Below are positions 1-10,934 of a stretch of 64,000 nt of DNA, in pieces. The notes below the pieces were generated by a model. It was not told the DNA's origin and searched no databases. It saw nothing but the letters and a program-made list of their open reading frames with translations. This DNA is from Lumbricus terrestris (taxonomy: Eukaryota > Annelida > Clitellata > Crassiclitellata > Lumbricidae): positions 4,569,618 to 4,633,617 of the forward strand of contig OX457047.1 of NCBI GenBank assembly GCA_949752735.1, in the 5' to 3' direction. Numbering within the stretch: the stretch's first letter is position 1; every line of letters begins with the position of its first letter. The translations under genes were made by a program, and so were the position numbers.

Positions 1-245
1 CAGTTATAAATGGCAATTTAATTATAGGACAGCGTTCATTAATTAGCTTAGTAATTAAAGAAACAAAGACTTCGTGCGTGGTCTTCACCTGGAAGAGAAA
101 ATCAATTTTTATAGGAGGGATGGTAAGTGTATTTTTATTGATCCGGTTTAGAAATCTTTGCGTGGGGATTATTATATATATATATAATTATATAGCCGAA
201 ACATGAATAAATTAGACCTATAAGTATTGGGACTCTACACTCTAT

Positions 246-378
246 CTGTCTATATGTATGCAACTATGCATGTCTATCTGTATGTCCATCCGTCTGTCTG
301 TCCGTCCGCCCGTCTGTCTGTCGGTCTATCTGTCTGTCGGCCGGTCTGTCTGTCTGTCTGTTTGTCTGTGTGTCTGTG
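246..378. repeat. Imperfect (TGTC/CTGT)n microsatellite
   Basis: Tetranucleotide tract of CTGT/CCGT units with point changes. The small ORF across it is a by-product of the repeat. Confidence 0.85.
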
Positions 379-514
379 TATCTTACTCTCTGGATCATAG
401 CATGGATGTGAGCGTCGATAAAAACATCAATAAATGCATTACATTAAAATGGACGCGTAATTTTTCTCGATGCCTCGGCGTATGAGGTTGGTATGCGTTG
501 GTGTACGTTGTTGT

Positions 515-715
515 GGGCCGCGGTGTTTTAGTGGTGGCGGCGTTGCCTTGAAGCCGGAAGGTTGGAGCTTCGAATCCACCTCACGTTGCCGCGTAGGGCC
601 CTTGGGCAAGTCCTTCACTCGCAATTCTCAACAAGCGACTGTGTGACCCCTAGTACTTCCCTTCCATGCATGTTGCTGAGTTGCGGTCTTGTCAACCTGT
701 TTTATTCACATTAAA
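515..715 (+). mobile_element. tRNA-derived SINE, diverged copy
   Basis: The head resembles a pol III tRNA promoter: an A-box-like stretch (TTTTAGTGGTGGC) near 525-540 and a B box (GCTTCGAATCC) at 567-577. It then continues with the same body (CTTGGGCAAGTCCTTCACTC) as the copies at 7514 and 17271. The 3' part is diverged, lacks the usual L2-like tail, and runs into the AT repeat at 720. It is a retroposon copy and not a working tRNA gene, because the two boxes sit in a SINE consensus shared by several copies here. Confidence 0.75.
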
Positions 716-716
716 C

Positions 717-719
<3 letters not shown>

Positions 720-758
<39 letters not shown>
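720..758. repeat. (AT)n microsatellite
   Basis: Pure TA dinucleotide run that separates the SINE from the truncated piggyBac-like element. It probably marks the point where the latter lost its left half. Confidence 0.95.
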
Positions 759-761
<3 letters not shown>

Positions 762-1099
762 GCACTTCCGGTTGTCAAAAGACAACTCATTGAGCATGGA
801 AATGTAGCCCCACATTCCCTCTATAGAATGGTATAATCTGTGTCTCTTAATATTAAAGGGCGCAAAAGTTATAGTCGATAATCTAGGAGGTATCCACTCC
901 TCTGGTACCTTGGGTATATCGGGTATAACTTTTGAATGGTATGGTATATCATAAACACTTTTAGCTTAAAATGTGTTCAAATGAACCCTCTACAGCTACC
1001 TTACACGTCAAAATTTTATTCCACATGGAACAAGTTTGATTTGTGAAAAACCTAGGGGGTGGCAACCACCACCCCCCTTCTTGGTAACCCGAGGGTTAA
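759..1099. mobile_element. piggyBac-like MITE, family F, right part only
   Basis: This is homologous to the right third of the complete element at 29124-30082, sharing GAGCACTTCCGGTTGTC, the CATTCCCTCTA..GAA block and the TCTGGTACCTTGGGTATATC block. It ends in the family's inward TIR (CCCTCGGGTTACCAAG on the minus strand) and TTAA at 1096-1099, with a GGGGGTGG..CCACCCCCC palindrome just inside. The left end is missing. Confidence 0.8.
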
Positions 1100-1104
1100 A
1101 AGGT

Positions 1105-1539
1105 GCTTAAGACCTATACCTGATTTTATCCGGTTGTGCATGTTGCACTTGGTGTGTACATTGTACAAGCGACTTTCAACCCCTATCTCCAGAAAGCAAG
1201 AAGATCCAATGGTTTCTACTGCTGTGATGGTGTCATGCAACAGCGCCTATATAATTTTATCAGATCTGATGATAAAAAACAACAACTTTTACTGATTCGT
1301 TCTCCTGTTATCCTCCTGAGACCTGAAACAATGTCTGGAGATATCTCTTTATTTTTTTTATGAATTTGAGTACACAAGGGTGCATGTACCCCCTATCAAT
1401 TTTTAGTTTAACAGTCACGTGACAGGAAGTGCTATTTCTGTTATGTGCATAATAATGTACATTGGGTCTCAGGTACTAGTTTATGATCATCATGCGTTTC
1501 ACATCCGAGAAGGTATCTTTTCTTGAATGAAAACATAAA
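1105..1539. other. No recognisable feature
   Basis: Unique-looking AT-rich sequence between a piggyBac-like end and the CATA repeat. ORFs here are under 80 codons and overlap each other on both strands; I see no coding signal. Confidence 0.5.
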
Positions 1540-2356
1540 ATCATGTATGAATGTATGTATATATGCATATATGTCTGTATGTATGTATGTGTGTATGTAA
1601 ATTTGTATATATATCTATATGTGCACATATGGAGGTGTGATTGCATGCACTGAATAATGTATGTAAGCTTAGGTAGCCTATGTGTGTACGTGTAAATGTG
1701 CAGTATGTATGTAGATACATACATACATACATACATACATACTTACATACATACATACATACATACACATACATACGTACATACATACATACATGCATAC
1801 ATAGTAAACACACAGACATGCATACATACATAGGTGCATACATACACACATAAAAATATACATATACACATACATGCATGCATACATACATGCATGCATG
1901 CTTGCATGCATGCAAACATACATGCATTCATGTATGTATGTATGTATGTATGTATGTATGTGCATACATTCACATATGCATACAAGTACATTCATGTGTT
2001 CGTACGTACTCAAGTACATGCATGCATGCACGTGTACATACATGCATACATTACATACATACATATACAATACATACATGTACATGCATGCATACATGCA
2101 CATACGTACATACATACATACATACATACTTACACATAGACATACATATACACATACATATATACATGCATACCAACATGCAGCATACATTCATGCGTTC
2201 GTAAGTTACGCACGTACTTATGTACGTGCATGCATGCATGCGTACACACATACATGCGTACATGTGCATAAATTCATACATACACATACATACATACATA
2301 CATACATACATACATACATACATACATACATACATACATACATACATACATACATG
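1540..2356. repeat. Long (CATA)n/(TATG)n microsatellite with strand switches
   Basis: About 0.8 kb of tetranucleotide repeat. It starts as TATG units (1540-1700), turns to CATA (1710-1925), back to TATG near 1935-1965, then CATA to the end. CATA and TATG are reverse complements, so opposite blocks can pair as hairpins. The His-Thr-Tyr-Ile and Met-Tyr-Val-Cys ORFs on both strands are repeat artefacts. Confidence 0.95.
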
Positions 2357-2480
2357 CATACAAACATGCACACACTAAACCTAAGTGTGAAGAGACAGGA
2401 GTAATGGCGAGGAGGTAAGTCCTACGGGGTTAATGATCGGAGGGCAATGACAGGGGTAATGGGTCGGGGGTGAGGGTGAT
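2357..2480. mobile_element. Right flank of a CATA-carrying element
   Basis: Directly after the CATA array come a stretch ending in CTAAACCTAAGTGTG and a set of GGGTAATGG-type words. This matches, with divergence, the right border of the CATA-carrying element at 37063-38046. No matching left border is recognisable upstream of 1540. Confidence 0.5.
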
Positions 2481-3105
2481 GTTCTGTAGCCAAAACAGCT
2501 TCATCAGCATCCAGACAACCTTAGACAACTATAGATCATACATACATCAAGTCCTGCAAGCAGTCGAACCTGAAACCCGATGTGCATTTAAATGTACACG
2601 CAGTTCACAAGATCTCTGGATCACATTTATTGATTCAATCAGAAATTGAAAAGACATTTATTTGCCCAGAGAATTGCTCAATTATGCTACAATTTCACAT
2701 AATAATACAATACAATATCCGTAAAATGGATTTTTTTAACATTTTTCTTTCCATATAAGGTTTTAACTCAGATTGCCGACATACTTACTAACATCGACGA
2801 TAGGCTGTTTAGCTGCCAGCGCTCTCAGATGCATGCCCAATAATCGGTCATTTTAATGCACATCAGGTCTCAGCTTAGTAAGCTGTGGCACATCTTTTAC
2901 GCCACTCAGACCAGTTGTGCATTATAATGCACGTTTGGTCTCAGGAGGTTATATAGCATCTGCTTTCGACGTTTAAATGGTGCTTAAGGCGACCTCTGAA
3001 CTTCAAATTATAAAATATCACGTTTTGCTTACTTAATTTATATATCGAAGCAAAAATGTTACAAAGGTGTCTAAGAGGAACGTACTAGCCATTCACAAAT
3101 GCCCT
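2481..3105. other. Intergenic, with a short direct repeat
   Basis: No coding or element signature. Two related blocks lie about 75 bp apart: TTTTAATGCACATCAGGTCTC near 2850 and TATAATGCACGTTTGGTCTC near 2920. Confidence 0.45.
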
Positions 3106-3432
3106 ATAATAATTATTCCCATCTACTGTTTTGTATCACATTAGATTACTGCTATCGTATTGCACCATATTGAACTTTATTTGCGCATTTTATCACATTA
3201 TTTGCATTGCATCCTACTTCATCTTAAACATTACATAGTTTAGCACTGCTTTGTGCATTATCGCATCGCATCACATTATATTGCACCAGATCATAATATA
3301 ACATTGTATCACACTCTATCGCTTCGCACTGGTTTGTATCACATCGCATTATGCTGTACGACATTTAACGTATTGCATCATATAGTGTTGTATTGCATTA
3401 AACCTTATCGCATTGCATTGAATCACCTCGCA
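3106..3432. repeat. Cryptically simple GCATT/ATCGCATC tract
   Basis: About 330 bp of irregular repetition of short words such as TTGCATC, ATCGCATT and TATCACATT. The ORF across it is a by-product of the simple sequence. Confidence 0.6.
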
Positions 3433-3640
3433 ATGTATGCATGGAGTCACTGGTGTGACGCCAGTGTGTCGCGAATTCTCACAGCAAGCCTACATTCGTC
3501 GTTTTTGCATTATACGCTGTATGACTTGCATACTTGAACAGTTTAGCGGACGTAGAGAGAGAATTCGTAGCACTCTATCTAACAATTCTACACATTACAT
3601 ATCATCCCATTCCTGTGCGTCAACAATATGTGTCTTAATA

Positions 3641-3866
3641 TTCATTCATTCATTCATTCGAATATTTATATATCGCCTCTTCAAGGAAACTACTCAGAGG
3701 CGCTCCCGACTCCAGCAACGGCCAAACAGAACAGTTTTAAAGTGCTTATAGAATGTGTCAGAGAGTGATCTAGGGAACAATCGTAGCTCAAGTGGGGGGG
3801 GGCATTCCATACCACTGGGCCAACCACAGAAAAAGCACGACTCTGCATGGTGGAAGTACGAATATA
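3641..3866 (-). mobile_element. L2/CR1-like LINE, 3' end
   Basis: On the minus strand this runs from the RT C-terminus (RAFSVVGPVVWNA) through a short 3' UTR. The UTR holds the GAGCGCCTCTGAGTAG...GGCG hairpin and the TATATAAAT end, followed by a (GAAT)n tail. SFSVxGPxxWNxLP near the end of the reverse transcriptase is typical of the L2/CR1 group. The reading frame is damaged after WNA by indels in a G-run. Compare 40866-41116. Confidence 0.8.
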
Positions 3867-3869
3867 ATA

Positions 3870-4390
3870 TAGGCCCATAATCCCTACATACAGTAGCCTA
3901 CATGACGTAAACTTACAGTAGACCCTACGGCACTTAATGCGCTGACTAAACCTTTAAAGCATTCGAAAATAACAGAGAGATTATTACACAGAAACGGACA
4001 TTTCTACGAATCTTCATCATACAGTGCTGATGATGCGGAATGGACAAATTCGTGTGTTACCAGTGATCTCACATTGTTAGTACAGGGACTGCACGACAAT
4101 AAAGATTTTCAAGTCAAAGTTGACAGCTGGCATCATTCGCCTTTCATATAACATCAGTTTGAAATGTTTAACGGGTGTTTAAGGAGGGCGCGCCGTCGTT
4201 TGATGCTCTTTATTAGATTGTGGATCTTTTAGATGGTGCATGACTGCACGACAATAAAGTCATTATCCATTATAGTTAACGTGAAAAGAGGTGTTCACAG
4301 TTTTACCATTACACAGTCCTGCTAAATTGAAACAACGATACAACCAATTCGGTTGGAGAATTTTTCTCTACAATGCCACTGGCTGGAATT
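3870..4390. other. Intergenic; repeated GCACGACAATAAAG word
   Basis: No ORF of interest. The word CTGCACGACAATAAAG occurs at about 4089 and again at about 4237. It contains an AATAAA-like signal, but nothing else suggests a transcript end. Confidence 0.4.
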
Positions 4391-4391
4391 A

Positions 4392-4560
4392 TTTTATTTA
4401 TTTATTTATTTATTTATTTATTCATTAACTCATTACGAAGATTTATATAGCGCCCATTTAAGGTTATTACTCGGTGATGCGGAATGCAACAGGGAACCCA
4501 TTCCAGGTTCTATGGCCAGCCACTGAGAAAGAGCGTCGCTGCATTATAGCAGTTCGAGAA
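4392..4560 (-). mobile_element. L2-like 3' end with (TTTA)n tail
   Basis: A (TTTA)n tract is followed by GATTTATATAGCGCCC. Read on the minus strand this is the GGGCGCTATATAAATC end shared by the L2-like and SINE tails in this window. The body differs from the 3641 copy, so it is another subfamily. Confidence 0.55.
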
Positions 4561-5346
4561 CGAGGGGTCAAGAGTTCAGCCTGATCAACTTTGTCGAGAT
4601 TTAGTGTTTTTTGCGACTGCGAATTTTCTGATTTCCCCCCCGAAATACAGGCATTTCTCGAGGGAAATGCACGAGAGAGTAGTTAAAAACGAGGAATTTT
4701 TGAGGTAATTTCAGATTTGTAGCCTATGACTTTAAAAAGGTCATCAGTAAAATTTTACAGAAGAAAAATAGGAAAATCGTGAAATTTTAAAGGAGAAAAA
4801 TTGGAAAATCTTGAAATGTTCAGACCTGAAAGAAAAAATATTGCAATCTAGTCTTTTATAGTCTTTTTTCGGCCGGATCTGACCGTTTTCAAAAACAGAG
4901 TGGCATCCATCCATCCATCCAACCATTCGCAGTTTAGGATAGTCTGCAAATTAGCAACCGATTCCAAAAGCAAAAGCACACGAACGGAAATAAATTATTA
5001 TCTAGGGCAAGCAGAATAGTTTTTATATTATGATTGTTTAACAACGTCCTGTTGCAGTAAATCAGCCAGTGGCTAGGAAGCGAACGATTCACGATTAAAG
5101 GATGGTGACGGCTTTATATAGCGTCCAGGACAAACTTTAAAGGGTATCCATAGGAAATAATTATCTAGCGCAGTCAATTTGGCGACACACCATTTATCGT
5201 CATTATGGCAATATCTTTAAAATTAAAACGTATATTCGTTTGGTTCAATCTACAACTGACAGAACGCTGTAAACTTTAATAGTTTGAAGAAGCTGTTCCT
5301 TATGCAATGCGTCGTCGTATTTGCAGCTTAACGTCACTGCGACACC
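4561..5346. other. Intergenic
   Basis: AT-rich sequence with an (ATCC)n stretch near 4905-4920 and a fragment of the dispersed TTAACGTCACTG repeat at about 5329. No gene signal. Confidence 0.45.
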
Positions 5347-5987
5347 TTAACCCTTTGGAGGTGAGGTGACCATTTGTAACGCCAGAGGTGAGGTGGGGTC
5401 TGACAAACCCCAATACATATTTTTATTTTCAAGCCGCGATATCAAATGGAAAATACTAAGTTGAGTTAAACTATTCTTCTATTATCAATAATCAACTAAA
5501 CAGACGATTACCACGAACAAATATCTGTTTTCAATCCTTATTAGATGGCTAGAAGGTGAACCCATCCAATGTGTACTTAACCCATGCAAGTTTGGGTCCT
5601 CATGTGCAACATTATCAAGTGCACGAATAATCATAATAATATATATATTTTTAATACAACATAAAATGTTTTAGCCATCATTGTCGTCAGCCTTCTCAAT
5701 GCCAACACAGAACTGACGTGTTCAAGGCACACTCGCATTGCAAATCATGGCTCATAAAATCAACATGTATAATTTTTTTCTACGAAAAAATGCAATTTAC
5801 TTTAAATATGCAACAAAATAAAAAAAACTGTTCGTTCAAATTACCTGAAATTGTGGTAAAGTGTCCGTATTTCATATTCACAAAGGTAGAAAAAACAAAC
5901 TAGAACTGGCTCCATGTTTTCCGCTAAAAATTTAAAGTAGAATGCCTCTGGGGTGTGTCACACCCCACCTCACCTCCAACGGGTTAA
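5347..5987. mobile_element. Complete piggyBac-like MITE, family E
   Basis: TTAA at 5347-5350 and 5984-5987 flanks a 633-bp element. The TIRs are CCCTTTGGAGGTGAGGTG on the left and, inverted on the right, CCCGTTGGAGGTGAGGTG. A palindrome sits just inside each end (GGGGTCTGACAAACCCC and GGGGTGTGTCACACCCC). TTAA target duplication with CCC-starting TIRs is the piggyBac hallmark. There is no transposase; the interior is AT-rich. Confidence 0.85.
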
Positions 5988-6212
5988 TGGACGCCCAATA
6001 ACAGCGGTATAAAGACGGCAATTCGGGACGCCTATGAAACAACCAAATTTCATTTAACTCGAGATCACAGAACTGTCCCAAAAAATTTATTTGACGTTTT
6101 TCGCTAACGGTCATGAAAAGGCGATCGGACAATCATTCGAATAGTTCTTCACGCAATTATTTCATTATCGACAGGAGAGTTATATCGTTTGAAAAATGAC
6201 GGAGGCGTTTCG

Positions 6213-6281
6213 CTAATAGAGCCCTCTTCCTTTACCCAGGCTTGGGACTAGCACTGGCAGAGTACAACCAGTGGCGGAGTT
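6213..6281 (+). repeat. Dispersed repeat R2 (GGGACTGGCACTGGCAGAG)
   Basis: Short block ending CAACCAGTGGCGGAGTT, recurring near 20575, 28910, 40622, 45241 and 62318 (plus) and 6927, 15237, 35249 and 42012 (minus). I treat it as a dispersed retroposon fragment; its parent element is not visible here. Confidence 0.65.
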
Positions 6282-6384
6282 TTATGTAATGCAGTATATC
6301 TACTTTCAAAAGGTGTCGAATGGTCCGCGTAGTTTTCTCCGCGTAATTTAGGGTTTAACGACACACCACAACTGCTAGAACCCT

Positions 6385-6599
6385 TTACTTTGCAACGCCT
6401 TCAAAGATTCCTCATAAAGTCGTTTGCAGAACAGTTTACTCATAAATTTGACAAACTCACGAGTATTTCTAATCGGCTATAGGATCTAGTGTAAATATGG
6501 CCACTGTTGCTCTGTTTAAAATTTCAGTCAAATCCTAAGAGTTTTGACCGAGTTATTACACTTTTTTGTGGGGTCTACTTTTTATCCGGACACAGTGTA
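6385..6599. mobile_element. Tc1/mariner-type TIR fragment
   Basis: Diverged copy of the right arm of the fold-back element at 21651-22439. It shares CACTGTTGCT, GTTTTGACCG and the terminal CCGGACACAGTG, followed by TA at 6598-6599. The left half is absent. Confidence 0.75.
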
Positions 6600-7513
6600 G
6601 TATTGTGTTCAAAGTCGAGCCGTGAAAGATCACTAATAATTGTTCTCTTTGACTTCTACTTATAATGGCTTTCTCTTACTTAACAGAGGTGTGTAATTTA
6701 ACTAGAACGGTTTCACGGTATTATACAATGCTACAAATTGAGCAACATTACATTTTCATTCTTTAGATCGTTCCACTGCAAGATAATAAAGAAGCATAAG
6801 ACCACGCTAAATAGTCTAATGACCGAAGAGTATCAGTATAGAATTTAGCGATAAAAATAACCTCACTGGACACACTTAAAACGTAGTTTGCCTATGCTAA
6901 GTAATTATGTTGCAATGAATGGAACACTGCCCGTGCCAGTCCCAAGGTGGAGGGCGACAATAGTCATCTTTTGTAATTATTATGGCAGCGTCGTCAAACA
7001 GAAGGAAGCCTATTATAACCACCTATTAGAAGTGTAATTGAAGCTGTCGAGGTGTGTGTGCAATTTTGAGTTTTCTTGAAAGTGCAATATCAAAATATGT
7101 AATTATAAGAATGCTGAACCCAACACTGGGAATTCTTTCCCAACGCAGTGGCGCATTTTCAAGGTAGACGTAGTTCACTGTATATTCTAAGTTTCGACGA
7201 GGCTGACACACAACTATCACAGCAGCGATTAAAAAGTTCTTGTGATACACCTTTTTTATGTGTACCACAGACCTATATAAATCGTCGCAGGAAGATAATT
7301 TTTGGATGACTCATGATGATACCTGTGATCAGAAACTGCAGCACAACAGTAAATTATTTAAATGATTAATTAAGAGATTTACAACTGGTAATTACTCCTC
7401 TCCGTTCATAACATAGCACTGAAAATTAGCTTGCATGCACACCGGTCATTTTCAATCACGGGATCCGAGGTAAAATTTTAAGACACCAATTATGTTGCAA
7501 ATGTATAGTAATG
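6600..7513. other. Intergenic with one R2 fragment
   Basis: No coding signal. A minus-strand R2 fragment (GTGCCAGTCCCAAGG..GGAGGGCGACA) lies at about 6927-6975. Confidence 0.45.
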
Positions 7514-7552
7514 GGGGCGCGGTGGTGTAGTGGTGGCGTCGTTGCCTTGAAG
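7514..7552 (+). mobile_element. SINE, 5' part (split by a hAT)
   Basis: The SINE head GGGCGCGGTGGTGTAGTGG stops abruptly in CCTTGAAG at 7552. The rest resumes at 10638 with the same 8 bases, so one SINE was cut by the element at 7553-10637. The A-box-like GGTGTAGTGGTGGC is intact. Confidence 0.85.
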
Positions 7553-8036
7553 CAGTGGCGGCGCCAGGGGGGCTGGAGGGGGCTAAGCCCCCCTAAATGC
7601 GGCTCAGCCCCCCAAAAACAAAATTCGGAAAATGTCTATAACGGCTTATTTCGTAATAAGAAAACTAGACAATGATCAATGGCATCGAAATCTACTCTGA
7701 GAATGAAGTTAGCGACTTCATTTCTTGGCCTCAGTCTAAGAAAACGGGTGACAAGTTTGCACCCTTACCTTTTGACCATACAACGGGACAGGGCTGTCGA
7801 AATTGCCGAAGAAACAACATGGCTATTAGACACCTCGTTTCATATTGAAACCGTTTTATAAGTATTAGACGTATAGAAATATCGAAATTGCATAGTCATT
7901 CAAAAAGTGGTGCAAAGCTGTATTTTCTCTTGATTTTTCGCATAATTATTTCACAAAATTAATCATTGTCACAAAAGAATGTTTAGGATTTTCTCCCTCC
8001 TGCAATCAACTATATAATCATAGCGTAGATGCTTGC

Positions 8037-8175
8037 GCCAGTGGCGTCGTCAGAGGGCTAGGGGTTATATAGCCTCTCAATGCGGCTCAGCCCCCCAAAG
8101 CAAAAAACAGAAAATATCCATTACGGCTTATTTCGTAATAAGAAAGCTAGACAATGGTCAATGGCATCGAAATCA
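8037..8175 (+). repeat. Internal direct repeat of the hAT left end
   Basis: Diverged repeat of about 7553-7695, starting CAGTGGCGTCGTCAG and sharing GCGGCTCAGCCCCCCAAA, CGGCTTATTTCGTAATAAG and CAATGGCATCGAAATC. Either a second hAT end inserted here or the element duplicated internally. Confidence 0.75.
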
Positions 8176-8186
8176 ACTGTATACAC

Positions 8187-8231
<45 letters not shown>

Positions 8232-8398
8232 GTTGCATAGGTCATATAATTCGTTGCATAGCAAATGCTACAAGTTTAGTGAACCAGTTTTGTTGCACTT
8301 AGTAGCTGCCTACTGTAAACCGTTTCTTTTATTATGGAATGGAAGTGTCAGCCCTACCAAAAGTGAGCTGAACTATTTAGAGTAAGCTTACACTTACA

Positions 8399-8736
8399 CA
8401 GAGGCGTAGCGACCGCCCTCCGTACCCTCCGACCGAAGGGGGCCCCGCACGAAAAGGGGGCCCGAAAAGTGGCAAAAAAGTTAAAGTATAACTAGGTAGC
8501 TGATATTTATTGACGCTATTGTACATGCTATGTCAGTTTTACTGATAAAACCGTGAAGTAAATACGGAATAGGGCCTGCATGTACAGTTGCACACTGTTG
8601 GTCTATACAATACAAACCCTGTATATAGTGTATATTGCATGAAATAAATACCACATACGAGTTTCTGCATTGTAAGGGCCCCGCCGCCCCGGACATGTGT
8701 TCGGAGGGGGCCACGCTCTTTGTTGCTACGGCCCTG
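8399..8736. mobile_element. hAT-type MITE, 338 bp
   Basis: TIRs CAGAGGCGTAGC and, inverted on the right, CAGGGCCGTAGC, with a perfect 8-bp target duplication CACTTACA (8391-8398 and 8737-8744). G/C runs (AAGGGGGCCC, GGAGGGGGCC) sit near both ends. It is non-coding and nested inside the 3.1-kb hAT. Confidence 0.9.
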
Positions 8737-9095
8737 CACTTACAGCTCTGCACTGTCTGCATTATGTGAAATTTTTAAAGTATCCCATAGTAGTGTTGCA
8801 TCTGTACTGCACATCATGCATGAAAATAATATTGCGGACTGCTGGTTATCCAGAAGATTGCGTTTTATCCAGAAATGCCTTTGACACAACAATGTACACG
8901 TAGTTGTCAGATTTGCGTCATGTTTCTCTTACACACCTCAAATGTGTGCGCTTTTGTTATTTTCGGTATAATAATTATTATATTCTTTTTGTGTATACCA
9001 CCACTGTCTTGGAATGTAGGTCTACGTTTGATAAAATGGCCAACTAAAAAGTCCTTGTGCTAATAGCATATACATGTAAAACATTTGCGTTCAGA

Positions 9096-9136
<41 letters not shown>

Positions 9137-9251
9137 ATTGTGTGCATATTATCTAAGCATGCACATTTTTATATTAAAGAAACCTAAACTGTTTTCTGTC
9201 ATTAGCAATATGCAGGCAGATAATTATAATAGTGTCCTGTGAATGCTGTTG

Positions 9252-10030
9252 GACACCTTTATTGTGATTTATTTCTATTTGTGATTATTTTAATTGAATG
9301 TCCACGGTAACGGTCTCCGTTGTCATAGACCCTGGTCAAATAGGATCCATCCATTATTGTGATTAATTTTTTTTTGGTAGAATTTCTGAGTATTAATACT
9401 CTGTGGGACACCTTTATTGTGATAACCTGGAACTCGAGTCCGTGTCCATGGCCGACTTTTTATACGATAATACTGAATTGCACACCATTTTATTGTAAAA
9501 TTTCTGAATATTGATGCTGTGTTGGACACCTTTTATTGTGACAACTTGGATCTCAAGTCTATGTCCATGGCCCACTATTTATACGATAATACTGAATTGC
9601 ACACCATTTTATTGCAAATATTTCTCAGTATTAATTAGATGTTGGACACCTTTTATTGTGACAACTTGGATCTCAAGTCTATGTCCATGGCCCACTATTT
9701 ATACGATAATACTGAATTGCACACCATTTTATTGCAAATATTTCTCAGTATTAATTAGATGTTGGACACCTTTTTTGTGATAACTTGGAACTCGAGTCCG
9801 TGTCCATGGCCGACTTTTTATACGATAATACTGAATTGCACACCATTTTATTGTAAAATTTCTGAATATTAATGCTGTGTTAGACACCTTTTATTGTGAC
9901 AACATGGATCTCAAGTCTGGTTGACTTTTTAATACAATAATACTGAATTGCACACCATTTTATTTTTGAAATATTTCTGAATATTAATGCTGTGTTGGAC
10001 ACCTCTTATTGTGATAACTTGGAACTCTAG
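9252..10030. repeat. ~120-bp tandem minisatellite, about 6-7 units
   Basis: Units start GGACACCTTTTATTGTGA and contain CATGGCC and ACGATAATACTGAATTGCAC. Starts fall near 9252, 9407, 9524, 9644, 9764, 9883 and 10000, a spacing of about 117-120 after the first. The units at 9524 and 9644 are almost identical, so local duplication was recent. A degenerate unit start reappears at 10294. Confidence 0.9.
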
Positions 10031-10637
10031 TCAACGTGGTTTTTGAGTGCTTGCATATCGGTATGTCAATGACAATAGGGACTTTTCATTACCTCACTGT
10101 CTGTCTGCACCACATACACGTAGCTACTCGGGCTGCTGTGTGCACACGCACTGTATATACTGTATCGTCTTTGCTCAGCTCGGTCACCAACTCGGTTCAG
10201 ATGACTGAAATTTCGGGTATGGTACAGCGCGGGCACGGCATAGACTTTACGCGGACGCGTTTGAGGACTTCCCATTCTCTTTTGCTACCTTAGTTGGACA
10301 CCTTTGTTTAGGATAATTCGGAACTTAATCTAGAATTGCGGCCGGAAACACCAAAAATCAAAAACCTCAACAATTATTGTTGACTTCGTTTAAATAACCA
10401 ATTCAATCTCCAACTACATCTTGCAATGGAATATTTATGTGGAGCGCGTTTGTGCCAGTGCACAATTTCTTGTAAAACCCTTGGTCGGTATGTGCTTCGT
10501 TCATGCATTCGGCACTCGCAGCTTGGCGCGATTGCAATATGACCGCCTGGGAAGAAAATGTTCTAGTTGCGTCTCTGGGAGGGAGGAAGGCTTGGGGCTT
10601 CAGCCCCCCCAAACCTGAAATCCTGGCGCCGCCACTG

Positions 10638-10834
10638 CCTTGAAGCCGGAAGGTTTGAGGTTCGAATCCACCTCGTCGCGTAAGGACCTTGGGCAAATCC
10701 TTCACTCACAATTGCTCAGCGCTTCGGCGTGAAACTCCGATGCAGTGTCCGCTCTGAATTCGGGAGCGCCTCTGAGTAGAGAGAGATTGAAGAGGCGCTA
10801 TAACAAGTGCACATACCAACAAACAAACAAACAA
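10638..10834 (+). mobile_element. SINE, 3' part (split by a hAT)
   Basis: Continues the SINE interrupted at 7552. It has a B box GGTTCGAATCC, the CTTGGGCAAATCCTTCACTC body, then the tail GGGAGCGCCTCTGAGTAG...AGAGGCGCTATAACAAG and a (CAAA)n 3' end. The tail stem-loop is the one found at L2-like LINE 3' ends in this window, as expected for a SINE moved by a partner LINE. Confidence 0.88.
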
Positions 10835-10934
10835 TGAAAGAGAAAGTAATTTGAAAACCTTTTATAATATAACTGTGTTGCATATAAAATGCTCAAGAAA
10901 TTACTACCATTCGCATTCATTCATCTGCCTAAAC

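Larger units (their letters stand above)
7553..10637. mobile_element. hAT transposon, non-autonomous, ~3.1 kb
   Basis: The TIRs are CAGTGGCGGCGCCAGG on the left and its exact inverse CCTGGCGCCGCCACTG on the right. They are flanked by a perfect 8-bp target duplication CCTTGAAG (7545-7552 and 10638-10645). CAGNG termini with an 8-bp duplication are diagnostic of hAT. No transposase is readable. The interior carries a duplicated left end (8037-8175), a nested hAT MITE (8399-8736), AT runs (8193-8228, 9100-9131) and a 120-bp minisatellite. Shorter elements with the same TIR lie at 13937 and 45437. Confidence 0.93.

Noticed and set aside
515..577. Functional tRNA gene in the SINE head
   Set aside because: A- and B-box-like words are present, but the sequence recurs as part of a SINE with body and tail, and the cloverleaf does not close convincingly.
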